From SZAS-103 sp038234715 (GTDB lineage: Bacteria; Pseudomonadota; Gammaproteobacteria; Xanthomonadales; Xanthomonadaceae), in the NCBI GenBank assembly GCA_038234715.1, contig JBBQTD010000004.1, positions 81,896 through 145,895 on the forward strand: 64,000 bases of DNA, read 5' to 3'. Below the pieces are notes generated by a model. That model worked only from the letters and a program-made list of their open reading frames with translations. It did not search any database and was not told where the DNA came from. The translations under genes were made by a program, and so were the position numbers. Shown one piece after another: positions 17,905-25,691 of the stretch; position 1 is the stretch's first letter; each line of letters starts with the position of its first letter.

Positions 17905-18756
17905 CTAGGTCGAACCGGCGCGATCGTGTTCCTTTCGCCAATAGCTGCCGGTCCAGTCGATCGTCTTGATTTCATCGGTGATGTTGTGGCGAGTCCTGTA
18001 ATCGGTGACGGCTTTCTTGCAGCCGTCGAGCGCGTAGTCGTCGATGATGCAGAATCCGCCGTGCGTCAGTTTCGGATACAGATTCTCCAGCGCGTCGATG
18101 GTTGAGCTGTACATGTCGCCGTCGAGCCGGATCACTGCAAGTTTTTCCAGTGGCGCGGCAGGAAGGGTGTCCTTGAACCAACCCTTCAGGAAGACAACCT
18201 GATCGTCAAGCAGGCCATATCTCCTGAAGTTGTTCTCTACCTGTTCCTGGGAAATGGCCAGGAATTTCATCGTGTGGCATTCGTCTCCCTTGTCCGCCGG
18301 AAACTTCTCGGCATCGGGCTTGGGCAGTCCCTCGAAGGAATCGGCCACGTAGATCTTGCGATCCCCGACCCCGTGGACCGCGAGGATCGCGCGCGCAAAA
18401 ATGCAGGCTCCGCCGCGCCAGACGCCGGTCTCGATGAAGTCGCCTTCAACGCCATCGCGCAGCGCGGTCTCGAGGCAGAACTGCAGGTTGTCGAGCCGCT
18501 TGAGGCCGATCATCGTATCGGCGTAGCCGGGCCAGATCATCCCGTCTTCGCGGTTCTGCCTGGTAAAGGCGCGGTCCCTGACAATTTGGTAACGCGCGAG
18601 CGCGAGAGTCTTGGAAACCAGGGACACAGCGCCCCTCGCAACCGGCGACCTTGCATAGTTGAGGGTTTCCAGCGGGATCGGGGGCTCGTCCCACAAGCTG
18701 AAAGACAAGGTCTTTTTCAGCAGGTCGAGATAAAGATTTCCGGGAGTTGCTTGCAT
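17905..18756 (-). CDS. TylF/MycF-family O-methyltransferase
   Basis: The 283-residue product belongs to the macrocin O-methyltransferase (TylF) family of SAM-dependent enzymes acting on sugars or small molecules. Motifs visible are DFIETGVWRGGACIFARA (SAM-binding loop), KIYVADSFEGLPKPD, KLAVIRLDGDMYSSTIDALENLYPKL (metal-binding aspartates in the family) and GGFCIIDDYALDGCKKAV. ATG 18756 (MQATPGNLY) was chosen; the frame stays open far upstream but is not conserved. The substrate is unknown. It is a lone gene next to a tRNA, with no sugar or secondary-metabolite genes around it, so it could be part of an old island insertion. Confidence 0.85.
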   Translation of the reverse strand: MQATPGNLYLDLLKKTLSFSLWDEPPIPLETLNYARSPVARGAVSLVSKTLALARYQIVRDRAFTRQNREDGMIWPGYADTMIGLKRLDNLQFCLETALRDGVEGDFIETGVWRGGACIFARAILAVHGVGDRKIYVADSFEGLPKPDAEKFPADKGDECHTMKFLAISQEQVENNFRRYGLLDDQVVFLKGWFKDTLPAAPLEKLAVIRLDGDMYSSTIDALENLYPKLTHGGFCIIDDYALDGCKKAVTDYRTRHNITDEIKTIDWTGSYWRKEHDRAGST

Positions 18757-19225
18757 GCGAAGTCTGCCCCGTGGTTTCTTGCATCCGACATTTTCGCACG
18801 CGCGGAGGCTGGCCGGACATGCCGGCGCATGGACTGGCCAGGGTACTTGCCCGCAAGGCGCTGCCCTGCAGGAGGCAATGCCGCTGAACAAGTCCAGGCC
18901 GGACTTGTTCAGACCATCCCTGGATTGCGGACCATATGCGCGACAGCAGGCGAACCGTTTGTAAGCGCGGGATTGGCAGTGACGCCATGCACAAGCAACG
19001 GGGTAGCGTGTTCCATGATCATTTGCATGTCTCTGGTTGCTTGTCTTGAAGAACGCCAAGACCGCCGCGCCCCGCACAACCGCACGCCCAGCAGCGATCG
19101 AAGGCAGCCGCCAGCCATTGAATCCATCGCGGATTCGGCGCAGTGTTGGTCGCAGCAGCGCTCCACTTTGACGCTGCATCAGGCCTTGAGCGCGCAACCT
19201 CGCGTCGAGGCAACGGAGACAGGCC
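18757..19225. other. Gap of 469 bp with no recognisable gene
   Basis: Several overlapping frames are open on both strands, none with a recognisable protein. The stretch lies between the divergent starts of the methyltransferase and the secreted protein, so it should hold both promoters. I could not assign boxes with confidence. Confidence 0.4.
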
Positions 19226-19585
19226 ATGCGCGCGCTTTGGCTCATTCCCGCGGTGTTCGCGATGTTCCCGGCAATGGCCGACGCCGGCGGCGGAGCGCGC
19301 GATGCGCACGCCAACGGAATGATCGGCGTCCAGCACCCGGGGCATGCATGGCAACCCGGACCCGGCGGACATCGCCCAAACCGGCTGGAGTTTGGCAACG
19401 CGTTCCCGCGGCCCCACTGGCGCGGAATCCTCAATCGCTTTTCGCGGACGCGGTTCGTGTATGTGCTGCCCTACGCCGCGCCGATTTACGTGGCTGCCCA
19501 ATACGCCCCGGAGCCGGAGCGACCCCTTGCGTACCCGCAAGCGCCTGTCGTTGCGCCGGGCTACGCACAAGTCGACGACACGTAA
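19226..19585 (+). CDS. Secreted hypothetical protein, N-terminal part of a stop-split gene
   Basis: The 119-residue product starts with a clear signal peptide (MRALWLIPAVFAMFPAMADAGG). The mature part is rich in Pro, His and aromatic residues and has no domain I recognise. It ends at TAA 19583-19585. The frame then continues open, after one codon, as the next feature to 19945. The two may once have been one secreted protein of about 240 residues, or the upper product may be a separate short peptide. Confidence 0.6.
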   Translation: MRALWLIPAVFAMFPAMADAGGGARDAHANGMIGVQHPGHAWQPGPGGHRPNRLEFGNAFPRPHWRGILNRFSRTRFVYVLPYAAPIYVAAQYAPEPERPLAYPQAPVVAPGYAQVDDT

Positions 19586-19588
19586 TCG

Positions 19589-19945
19589 GTGGATGCAATG
19601 CCAGCAGCACCATCAGCATCCGCAGTGGCGATCCCGGAAGTGCAATCGCAACCCATCCATGTGGTCCAGTTCGTGACGTCCGGCCAGCCAGTCGACATTC
19701 CGCCGGGCGCACGGGTGAAGAAAGGCACGCTCTACAAGTACACGCACGACGGCGTGCGTACCTATACCAACGTACCGCCTCCATCCAGTGCGAGCGCCAG
19801 GATCCTCTTTTCGTACACCGAAGTGGACACGACGCTGTCCGCCCAGGCCCGGTACCGGTGTACCGGTGGCAACTCGCAGCACGTCGATTACGCGAGTGCG
19901 CCCGTCGCGGGCATGGACTGCAAGGCAATCGCCGCGGTGGACTGA
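19589..19945 (+). CDS. DUF4124-like domain, C-terminal part of the stop-split gene
   Basis: The frame is the same as the preceding gene, separated by TAA and one codon. The core KGTLYKYTHDGVRTYTNVPP is a DUF4124-like motif, normally found in small secreted proteins after a signal peptide. This piece has no signal peptide of its own. GTG 19589 could start it, but a domain without its export signal suggests a broken gene or read-through product. The residues CTGG and DCKAI near the end supply two cysteines that may form a disulfide. Confidence 0.5.
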   Translation: MDAMPAAPSASAVAIPEVQSQPIHVVQFVTSGQPVDIPPGARVKKGTLYKYTHDGVRTYTNVPPPSSASARILFSYTEVDTTLSAQARYRCTGGNSQHVDYASAPVAGMDCKAIAAVD

Positions 19946-20116
19946 AGCGTCCCCTGGCAAGAATGCGCTGCACCTGTCGATCGATGCCATTTGCTTAGCC
20001 TGGCTGGTGTCGACCGAGGGAAAGCAGGACGCACGATGCGCTCCAGCAAGACGTTGTCCTCGATGCCAACTATCGGCCCTTCGTCTGCTAGCCTGCGGCG
20101 AACAGTCTCGATGAAG

Positions 20117-20160
20117 TGAAGGCCGGCGACCTCGCGCGAGTTCAGGTTCCGGCCTTTCCT
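20117..20160 (+). terminator. Hairpin terminator upstream of the RNB gene
   Basis: AAGGCCGG (20119-20126) pairs with CCGGCCTT (20149-20156), followed by TCCTG. The stem is the same sequence as in the terminator after tRNA-Ala. It likely ends transcription of the preceding gene. Confidence 0.5.
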
Positions 20161-20207
20161 GCATTGGAATCGCCTGTCTATCCGATCGACCAAGCCCGAG
20201 CGAACTC

Positions 20208-21659
20208 ATGCCGACCACGCGCCGCATCACCGTCCAACCCAGCGATGACAGCACGCTTGCGCAGGGCATCGCTGCAATCAACCAGCAACTCAGGCTGTCG
20301 GAGGAATTCCCCGCAGATGTCGAAGCGGCAGCCGCACAGGCCGCGGCTAATCCGCGCCTGCCGGATCTCGATCGTACCGACATTGCATTGGTGACGATCG
20401 ATCCACCCGGCTCGATGGACCTAGACCAGGCGATGTGCCTCGAACGCAACGCGACCGGTTACCGCGTCTATTACGCAATCGCCGACGTCGCGGCATTCGT
20501 GACCGCCGGCGATCCGGTGGATATCGAAGCCAACCGGCGTGGCGAGACACTGTACGGAGCCGATTCGAGGATTCCCCTGCACCCCACCGTGCTGTGCGAA
20601 GGTGCGGCGTCACTGCTGCCTGGTCAGTTGCGGCCCGCGTTGCTGTGGATGATCGACCTGGACAACACCGGCGAGATCGCTGCGATCGATGTGCGCCGTG
20701 CCCGCGTGATGAGTCGCGCACGGCTCGACTACGCCGGTGTCCAGCGTGGCATCGATGGCGGCGATGCCGATCCGATCTGGGGCGTGCTGCAGGAGATCGG
20801 GCAACTGCGCCATCAGCGCGAACGTGCACGCGGCGGATTGAGCCTGAACCTGCCCGAGCAGGAAGTCGGTTGCACGGATGGCGTGTGGCACATTGCGTAC
20901 CGCGTGAACCAGCCGGTCGAGGACTGGAATGCGCAGATTTCCCTGCTGACCGGAATCTGTGCGGCACGCCTGATGGTCGACGCCAGGGTCGGATTGCTAC
21001 GCACGATGCCCGACCCCGATCCGCAGGCAATCACGCGCCTGCGGCTGACCGCTCAGGCCTTGGGACTGGCGTGGCCTGATGGCCAGGACTGCCAGGACTT
21101 CATCCGCGCGCTAGACCCGGCGAACGACAAACATGTCGCCATGCTCACCGCATGCACGTCGATGCTGCGCGGAGCCGGCTACACCGCATTCAACGGATCG
21201 CTGCCCGCGCAGACGCGGCAGTCCGCAATCGCCGCCGAATACGCGCACGCGACTGCGCCCTTGCGTCGGCTCGGCGACCGCTATGTCGGCGAAATCTGCG
21301 TGGCGCTCTGCGCGAAGCAGCCGGTTCCGGATTGGGCACTGGCAGCGTTGCCCGGCTTGCCGGCGACGATGCAGGTCGCGGATCGTCGCGCGCACCAGTA
21401 CCAACGCGCCGTGATCGATCTCATCGAAGCAGCCGTGCTTGCCCCGCGCGTAGACGAAACTTTCGAGGGGACGATCATCGAGATCGCCGCCCCTGCCCAT
21501 CGCGAAGCATCCGGCGGCGTCGTGATGCTGCGCAATCCGGCAATCGAGGCGCATGTGACATCCGGTTCGGCGATTGCACTCGGCGCGGATGTCCACGTGC
21601 AGCTGACCGCGGCCGATCCGGCGACACGTACGGTGCAGTTTGAAATCGTCGATCCGTGA
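20208..21659 (+). CDS. RNB-domain exoribonuclease (RNase II family)
   Basis: The 483-residue product is mostly RNB domain. The active-site run IDPPGSMDLDQAM near residue 65 supplies the catalytic aspartates, and AEYAHATAPLRRLGDRY carries the other family motif. It lacks the N-terminal cold-shock domains of RNase II and RNase R, and a clear S1 domain. It is therefore a short member, similar to the RNB-only proteins of many proteobacteria. It would degrade RNA 3' to 5' in the cytoplasm. It is a single gene after a terminator and is followed by another. Confidence 0.88.
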   Translation: MPTTRRITVQPSDDSTLAQGIAAINQQLRLSEEFPADVEAAAAQAAANPRLPDLDRTDIALVTIDPPGSMDLDQAMCLERNATGYRVYYAIADVAAFVTAGDPVDIEANRRGETLYGADSRIPLHPTVLCEGAASLLPGQLRPALLWMIDLDNTGEIAAIDVRRARVMSRARLDYAGVQRGIDGGDADPIWGVLQEIGQLRHQRERARGGLSLNLPEQEVGCTDGVWHIAYRVNQPVEDWNAQISLLTGICAARLMVDARVGLLRTMPDPDPQAITRLRLTAQALGLAWPDGQDCQDFIRALDPANDKHVAMLTACTSMLRGAGYTAFNGSLPAQTRQSAIAAEYAHATAPLRRLGDRYVGEICVALCAKQPVPDWALAALPGLPATMQVADRRAHQYQRAVIDLIEAAVLAPRVDETFEGTIIEIAAPAHREASGGVVMLRNPAIEAHVTSGSAIALGADVHVQLTAADPATRTVQFEIVDP

Positions 21660-21748
21660 CGTTTGCGTCGCGAGGGATCACCTGCCGTGGAGCGGTCAGG
21701 AAATGCACTCTTTCCGCCAACAAGCAGAAAGATGCACCAAATCAGACA

Positions 21749-21775
21749 GGGCCGGGCAACCGGCCTTTGTCGTTT
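21749..21775 (+). terminator. Intrinsic terminator after the RNB gene
   Basis: GGCCGG (21750-21755) pairs with CCGGCC (21760-21765) around a GCAA loop. TTTGTCGTTTC follows. The stem and loop are compact and typical of rho-independent terminators. Confidence 0.7.
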
Positions 21776-22098
21776 CTGGCGTTTACAGGAGCAGGCAGCG
21801 CAGGGGAATTTTGCTGCGGAGGCTGATCGCGGGGTCGACGGGCGTACTTGCGGATGGGCCGCACGCCACCCCCTGCAACCCCCTCCCGCGGGCAAGAGCC
21901 CGATCGCCCGAGCCAATGCCGGCTAGTTCCAATCCTCTGCCGCGGGGGGACAACGTTGTTCCGGCGCAGGGCAAACCCTGGTCCGGTGGGCACAAGGATT
22001 GATCCTGGCTGCCACGACCCTGCGACCTGCATTCAACCGTTTTGCTGCGCGCGGACACTCCTGTTCCGGCCGCGGGCAACGATTGCACCGCTGCCAGC

Positions 22099-22538
22099 AA
22101 GGTTTGGTTCGGTCCAATCAACACCATCGTTCTTCCGACCAGGCTTTGGGCCGCAGCATGGAATGATTGGCCGGCAGCAATCGGGGTTTGGTCAGCAGCA
22201 TTCAAGGTTTGGTCCCGTGCAAACGAAGCTTTGTTTCGGGCAATCGAAGTTTGACTCGGGCGAACAAGGTTTGGTCCGGTGCAATCGAACGCTTGTCGGC
22301 TGCAATCGAAGCCTTGTCCCGAGCAATCGAAGTCTTGTCTGGACCAATCGAGGTTTGGTCCGTAGCAATCGAAGTCTTGTCCGGTGCAAACGAAGCTTGG
22401 TTTGCTGCGGACCAAAACTTGGTCAGGCAAACGAAGCCTGGTTTCGAGCAATCGAAGCTTTGTTTCGCGTAAACGAGGTTTGGTTTCGAGCAATCGAAGC
22501 TTGGTCCCGACCAATCGAAGTTTGGTTTCGGGCGGTGC
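22099..22538. repeat. Array 2: about 21 tandem degenerate 21-bp units
   Basis: The clearest units run from 22206 to 22538. Most are 21 bp with plus consensus AAGNTTGGTCCCGNGCAATC plus G; one unit at 22414-22433 is 20 bp, and one at 22248 is 19-20 bp. Weaker units reach left to about 22099. On the plus strand heptads read N-R-S-L-V-R-S and, after the short unit, I-E-V-W-F-R-A. On the minus strand the frame open from 22685 to 21783 reads E-T-K-L-R-L-L, then N-Q-T-L-L-A-A and D-Q-T-P-I-A-A. The array lies in a 1.37-kb stretch with no other recognisable gene. It shares the 21-bp design of the arrays at 3.0 and 51.3 kb. Confidence 0.88.
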
Positions 22539-23027
22539 ACGATCGGGAATCGCGCATTGAAGCACGTGCCGTGCCCCGTCGATCCACCGTGTCAGCCCGT
22601 GCATCGATTCGGGCGGCTTGCGCCCAGACTTGAAAGGCTTTGCACGCCTGGCGGTTGCTTGCCAGACCAATCCTCTGGTTTGCACTCACCGTCAACGAGC
22701 AAATGCACCTTCCTGGCCCCGATCTGCAAAATTCTCTTGCCTGGCAGGACGAAGTCGGAGCCGCAACAGGCTGCGACCAAGCCGCGTCGGTAGACATCGG
22801 AGACTTCCGCTCTGCCGCGTGTGCCAGGTGCGCCGATGAAGCAGCCAAACCACGCTGCGGCGGTACCAGATGCGAAGGGGCGCCCGGTCTTGCTATCCGG
22901 TTACGGACATCCAGGGCGCGCAGCTGCGTTGCTGGTGATACCGGGTCAGCAAGGTGGGCTGTCGAACGTCGCAAGTTCAGCACATCTGCGTTACATTAGC
23001 GGTACCGTTGCCGTCCATGCTCCCGCG

Positions 23028-23273
23028 ATGTCGCAGAAAAAGATCGCAACCCTGAACCTGCGTATCGACCCCGACCTGAAAGAGGCCGCGCGGGTCGCTG
23101 CGCAACACGAGCATCGCAGCGTGGCCAATCTCATCGAAATCCTCATCCGTCGCCATTGCGAAGCCGCAGGCATTCCGATTCCAGAGCAAAGCCAGCTGTT
23201 CGACGATGCCACGCCAGTCGAACCCGGCGACGCGCAACGCGCATCCCGAAAACTCCGCAAGGACCAGGCATGA
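23028..23273 (+). CDS. Ribbon-helix-helix DNA-binding protein (CopG/Arc-like)
   Basis: The 81-residue product has an RHH-type domain: a strand TLNLRIDPDLKEAARVAAQ followed by helices HRSVANLIEILIRRHCEAAG. This matches small repressors and antitoxins. The C-terminal tail is charged (RASRKLRKDQ). Its stop overlaps the next ATG by the ATGA arrangement, so the pair is coupled. In related plasmids and islands such an RHH gene pairs with a ParC-like small protein. Confidence 0.72.
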   Translation: MSQKKIATLNLRIDPDLKEAARVAAQHEHRSVANLIEILIRRHCEAAGIPIPEQSQLFDDATPVEPGDAQRASRKLRKDQA

Positions 23274-23524
23274 ACGAGAAAACCCTGCGTGCGCTCATCG
23301 ATGCCGGCGCGGTCAAACGCGTCCGCATCGTCGCCGAGGGCGCGCGATTCCATGTCGAGGTCGATACGCCGACGGCGACCGTGATCGCGCGGACGCTCAA
23401 GGGCGCTGCGAAGACATGGGGATCACTGGATGCGTCCGCACGCTGGGTGCGCGCGCTCGGCATCGGAACGGCGCAACTCGAAGTTGCGCGCTGGCAGCCC
23501 GATCAGCGTCCTTTGCGGCTCTGA
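23270..23524 (+). CDS. ParC-like partition-associated small protein (tentative)
   Basis: The 84-residue protein resembles the small ParC-family partition-associated proteins often encoded near plasmid and island stability genes. The resemblance rests on the segments LRALIDAGAVKRVRI, GARFHVEVDTPTATV, TWGSLDASARWVRALGIG and TAQLEVARWQP. It overlaps the RHH gene by four bases. I assign this from recalled sequence patterns only, so the name is tentative; it could equally be the toxin side of a toxin-antitoxin pair. The two genes sit alone between a repeat array and a membrane protein gene, and no ParA or replication gene is nearby. Confidence 0.5.
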   Translation: MNEKTLRALIDAGAVKRVRIVAEGARFHVEVDTPTATVIARTLKGAAKTWGSLDASARWVRALGIGTAQLEVARWQPDQRPLRL

Positions 23525-23558
23525 AGGCAGTTGCGCCGATCTCGGGCACACGCGACCT

Positions 23559-24425
23559 TCACTCAGTTGGCTTGGCCGGCCCCCGCAGTGTCGCCAGGGC
23601 CTTGTCGATCTTCGCGAAGTAGTTGTGCATGTCCTCGTGGATGCGGTCGGTCTTCTCGTGCAGGTGCGCAACCTCGAGTTCGGCCTTCACGTTGACGTCG
23701 TATTCGATGTCCGAACGCACGCGGTCCTTCTCGGCCTGGCGGTTCTGGCTGATCAGCACGATGCACGACAGGAAGATCGCTTCGAGGGAGACGATCATGG
23801 TCAACAGGCCGTAGGGGTACGGGTCGAACGGTTTGATACCCACCGCTCCGGTGTTGATCAGGATCCACACGATGAACCAGATGCCATGGATGCCAAGGAA
23901 CGACATGCTGCCGCTGAACCACGAGACCCAGTCCGCGACGCGAAGGATCAAGCCGCGCTGTACCTCGGCCTCCTCGTTCGCATTGCGCGAAACGCGCGTA
24001 CGCAGCAGCGCGTCGGCCTTGCGCGTCATGTGGCCCATCGCGGCAAGCAGGGCCAATCCCGAGGCAGGTGTCTTCTGGAACAACAGCAGCAGATCGCCGC
24101 GGTCGAGTTCAAGCAGTTCGGAATCCATCAACGCGAGCGCCGTCGCAGTGCGCGCGCCCTGGTCGAGCAACGACAACTCGCCGAAGATCTCGCCGCGGCC
24201 CGCATTGGTCAGCACGATCTTCTGGCCGGCGGTGTCCCTGATGTAGAGTTCGATCTCGCCGGCCTGCACGACGAACAGCGAGTCGCCTGGCTCGCCTGCC
24301 TTGAACAGCGTCTCGTCCTTGGCCAAAGGCCGGCGGTCGATCACCTCGGCCAGGCTGTGTCGATCCTCATCAGTCAGGTGCTCGAAAAGCGGCACCCCTG
24401 CCAACATCTGTGCGTCACAAGGCAT
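23559..24425 (-). CDS. Cyclic nucleotide-binding domain fused to DUF1003 membrane protein
   Basis: The 288-residue protein has an N-terminal cNMP-binding domain (about 8-125) with GEIFGELSLLDQGARTATALA, the conserved phosphate-binding cassette. The C-terminal DUF1003 part has two transmembrane helices (IHGIWFIVWILINT; GLLTMIVSLEAIFLSCIVLISQNRQA) and a final amphipathic helix. A cyclic nucleotide such as cAMP or c-di-GMP could gate or modulate a membrane function; which one is unknown. The ORF starts at ATG 24425, and its upstream region carries the three 71-bp hairpin repeats. Confidence 0.82.
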   Translation of the reverse strand: MPCDAQMLAGVPLFEHLTDEDRHSLAEVIDRRPLAKDETLFKAGEPGDSLFVVQAGEIELYIRDTAGQKIVLTNAGRGEIFGELSLLDQGARTATALALMDSELLELDRGDLLLLFQKTPASGLALLAAMGHMTRKADALLRTRVSRNANEEAEVQRGLILRVADWVSWFSGSMSFLGIHGIWFIVWILINTGAVGIKPFDPYPYGLLTMIVSLEAIFLSCIVLISQNRQAEKDRVRSDIEYDVNVKAELEVAHLHEKTDRIHEDMHNYFAKIDKALATLRGPAKPTE

Positions 24426-24499
24426 CGTTTGCTTTCCTGTTTGCGGGATCAGTGTAGCTGCTCGGAAGACGATGGCCCTTGGCCTGCGTCTTCATCCTC

Positions 24500-24712
24500 C
24501 GGCCCGCCGGCATAGCCATCGGGCACTCTTCAGGCCGCGAGCCAGTGGCTCGCAAGCGGCCTTCATCCCCCGGCCCGCCGGCATAGCCATCGGGCACTCT
24601 TCAGGCCGCGAGCCAGTGGCTCGCAAGCGGCCTTCATCCTCCGGCCCGCCGGCATAGCCGTCGGGCACTCTTCAGGCCGCGAGCCAGTGGCTCGCAAGCG
24701 GCCTTCATCCTC
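24500..24712. repeat. Three tandem 71-bp hairpin units
   Basis: Units at 24500-24570, 24571-24641 and 24642-24712 are nearly identical, with only single substitutions. Each contains the palindrome GGCCGCGAGCCA/GGCTCGCAAGCGGCC, so each transcript copy can form a hairpin. The third unit overlaps the stop codon of the DUF1993 gene. They fill the 279-bp gap between two minus-strand genes. They could act as REP-like elements or as serial terminators. Confidence 0.92.
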
Positions 24713-25208
24713 CTATGAAGTCCTTCTTGCCGATGTCCACGCCCAGATGGCGCAGGATCGCGTACGCAGTGGTGTAGTGGAAGTAGAAATTCGGTTGCGC
24801 AAAGCCCAGCAGGTAGTCGCTGCCGGTCATCTCGAGGGTGCGATCGCGCAGCGGAATGACGACGTGGCGTTGGGCGGCGCCATCGAACTGCTGCGGCTGG
24901 AACCCGCGCACGAAGTCGGAGACGCCAGCGATCCGCGTCTTGAGCGCGGCCAGGGTGGTTTCCTCATCCGGAAACTTTGGCACCTCGACGCCTGCCAGCC
25001 GAGCGGCCGGGCTCTTGGCGAAGTCGGTGACCAGCTGCACCTGGCGGGTGAAGTCGAACATGTCCGGCGCGAGCTTGGCGTGCAGGACGGTTTGCTCGTC
25101 GAGCTTGCCCGATGCCACATCGGCCGCGGCCTTGTCGATGATCGCATCGAGGTTTTGCAGCATGCGCAATGGAGTGGTGACGGCGGCTTCGTGGATGGCG
25201 ACGTGCAT
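24705..25208 (-). CDS. DUF1993 family protein
   Basis: The 167-residue product matches DUF1993, a helical-bundle family related to DinB-like folds and found in bacteria and fungi. It opens TTPLRMLQNLDAIIDKAAADVAS and has QVQLVTDFAKSPAARLAGVEVP and FHYTTAYAILRHLGVDIGK. The conserved FYFHYTTAYAILR region is the family hallmark. The start at 25208 (MHVAIHEA) was chosen from family length; the frame runs on to 25460 but that part overlaps the tRNA-like region. Function is unknown. Its 3' end falls within the third 71-bp repeat. Confidence 0.85.
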   Translation of the reverse strand: MHVAIHEAAVTTPLRMLQNLDAIIDKAAADVASGKLDEQTVLHAKLAPDMFDFTRQVQLVTDFAKSPAARLAGVEVPKFPDEETTLAALKTRIAGVSDFVRGFQPQQFDGAAQRHVVIPLRDRTLEMTGSDYLLGFAQPNFYFHYTTAYAILRHLGVDIGKKDFIGG

Positions 25209-25304
25209 GGGATGGCCTCGGATCGGGAGGCGAGATAATCCCACGTCCGGATGCAATCGGCGACCTCGATCAATTCTCGCGCGTGACGGCCAGTCGGCGA
25301 AAAA

Positions 25305-25334
25305 GCGACATCGGGGCGGTTCCTTGCGATAATT
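25305..25334 (+). promoter_or_regulatory. Candidate sigma-70 promoter for the tRNA region
   Basis: GCGACA (25305-25310) and GATAAT (25329-25334) are separated by 18 bp, and the start would fall near 25342. It precedes the tRNA-like remnant and tRNA-Arg. No better promoter is visible between the remnant and tRNA-Arg, so the two may share one. Confidence 0.4.
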
Positions 25335-25355
25335 AGGGGTTAAGGCTAACGATTG

Positions 25356-25435
25356 GCCCCGTAGCTCAGCTGGTGGACTCGCGAGTGCTTGCGAGCGTCC
25401 GGTGGACGGTCGCACGAGTGAGTCCGGGGAGCCAT
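25356..25435 (+). pseudogene. tRNA-Arg-like remnant carrying a long hairpin
   Basis: The first 19 bases, GGCCCCGTAGCTCAGCTGG, are identical to the 5' end of the true tRNA-Arg at 25489. The rest does not form a cloverleaf. Instead GGACTCGCGAGTGC and GCACGAGTGAGTCC can pair in an imperfect long stem with an inner GTCC/GGAC stem. The unit ends CGGGGAGCCA, close to the CCA end of the true gene. The full length is 80 nt, like a tRNA. The anticodon and T arms are lost, so this is a decayed or chimeric copy rather than a functional tRNA. Confidence 0.7.
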
Positions 25436-25488
25436 GGATGACGACCGGAAGGTGCACCACGGATGGTTCATGCGAAAATCCAAAAGTT

Positions 25489-25565
25489 GGCCCCGTAGCT
25501 CAGCTGGATAGAGCGCGCCCCTCCTAAGGGCGAGGTCACAGGTTCAAATCCTGTCGGGGTCGCCA
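25489..25565 (+). tRNA. tRNA-Arg (anticodon CCT)
   Basis: The 77-nt cloverleaf has acceptor GGCCCCG pairing with CGGGGTC (one G-U), anticodon stem CGCCC/GGGCG with loop CTCCTAA giving CCT, T arm ACAGG TTCAAAT CCTGT, discriminator G and an encoded CCA. Confidence 0.97.
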
Positions 25566-25691
25566 TACAGCTGTCCATCCCGGACAACGATACGAATGGA
25601 GGTTGATGTGCCTTGCGGAAACCCGTCCAGAGCGTGGTTTCCGGATGGAGCATCGGCTTTCGACACAGCACACCACAAGGCCAAGCCCACC

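Noticed and set aside
18274..19998. A 574-codon plus-strand ORF opposite the methyltransferase
   Set aside because: It is a shadow of the minus-strand methyltransferase and the secreted-protein gene; the translation has no domain-like composition.
24705..25460. An N-terminally extended DUF1993 protein
   Set aside because: The extension overlaps the tRNA-like remnant and is not conserved in type; ATG 25208 fits the family length.
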